Assembly (NCBI GenBank): GCA_003486385.1
Contig: DNFT01000115.1
Location: forward strand, 60,896-124,895
DNA: 64,000 bases
Origin: Eubacterium sp.
Lineage (GTDB): Bacteria; Bacillota; Clostridia; Lachnospirales; Lachnospiraceae
Direction of reading: 5' to 3'
Below, piece by piece: positions 63,860-64,000 of the stretch. The position numbers and the translations under genes were made by a program. Under the pieces are notes generated by a model. It was not told the origin of the DNA and searched no databases. It saw only the letters and a list, made by a program, of their open reading frames with translations. Position 1 is the stretch's first letter; every line of letters begins with the position of its first letter.

Positions 63860-64000
63860 TTTTACATGTACTCCTTTTATTATAAAATATAAAATAATAT
63901 ATTGATGTTGGGGTCAAAACATGTGCTATAAACTTAGCATGTATAACGTATTATATTTATGCATATCACGACTTTTGGAAGAAGCTTAGATGTTCTTAGA
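63860..64000. other. Upstream region of the M18 gene, AT-rich
   Basis: On the minus strand TTGACC (63912-63917), 17 bases and TTTTAT (63889-63894) form a weak candidate promoter. The remaining bases to the window end show no ORF, RNA gene or clear terminator. Confidence 0.35.

Overview
The window looks like the chromosome of a low-to-moderate GC Gram-positive, anaerobic, potentially spore-forming Clostridia member, most likely family Lachnospiraceae. This rests on gene content and order: a PrkC/Stp/RsgA block, a tepA-uppP-ftsK block, an ireB-ruvX-yrzB-rnj-ylbF-yrrM-U32 block, a SigK-type sigma factor, a meso-DAP type MurE (DNPR motif) and formate-tetrahydrofolate ligase. The family assignment is inference from protein character; no database search was possible. 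Coding density is very high and almost everything is on the minus strand. Only ychF, ansA, rpe and a small HPr-like gene are on the plus strand. No rRNA, tRNA, CRISPR array, IS transposase or prophage gene was seen, and no gene-free stretch exceeds about 300 bases.

Layout. 1-2248 (plus): 3' end of ychF, then ansA and rpe, ending at a hairpin that also ends the convergent operon. 2262-20793 (minus): a 13-gene housekeeping run (ftsK, fhs, murF, murE, priA, def, fmt, yugP, rsmB, rlmN, stp, prkC, rsgA) linking cell division and chromosome pumping, wall precursors, one-carbon supply for initiator formylation, rRNA modification and Ser/Thr phospho-signalling. 20923-23243: uppP under a near-consensus promoter, tepA, a possible small orphan ORF and a marR gene whose leader carries a 36-bp-arm inverted repeat. 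23416-29663: vanZ-like, ymxH-like, nrdR, yqeG, the shikimate genes aroE-aroK-aroQ, a CBS/CorC membrane protein and an M16 peptidase, overlapping and ending at a strong terminator.

29699-49894 is a 20-kb exopolysaccharide locus read leftward from a good promoter next to sigK. It has a WecG/TagA transferase, two Wzy-like polymerases, an initiating polyprenyl phosphoglycosyltransferase, nine further glycosyltransferases or candidates (including a GT11 fucosyltransferase and a protein of uncertain family), an acyltransferase, an ABC exporter, a Wzz-like co-polymerase fused to what looks like a dead BY-kinase domain, and two LCP ligases. No Wzx flippase is visible, so the ABC protein is the best flippase candidate.

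49972-57578 holds sigK with an odd leader, then the conserved block mtaB, ireB, ruvX, yrzB, rnj, ylbF, a short MltG-like protein without the catalytic domain, yrrM and a U32 peptidase. IreB and the PrkC/Stp pair encoded 50 kb away are likely parts of one signalling circuit. 57672-57902 is an HPr paralogue that keeps the Ser46 region but lacks His15 (Crh-like). 58007-63859 contains thiI with its cysteine desulfurase, separated by a 104-bp palindromic element, then rsmE, prmA and an M18 aminopeptidase.

I found no clearly new defence or mobile system. The most interesting items are the degenerate Wzz/BY-kinase, the ABC-only export arrangement, the catalytic-domain-less MltG, the Crh-like HPr, and two large palindromic elements.
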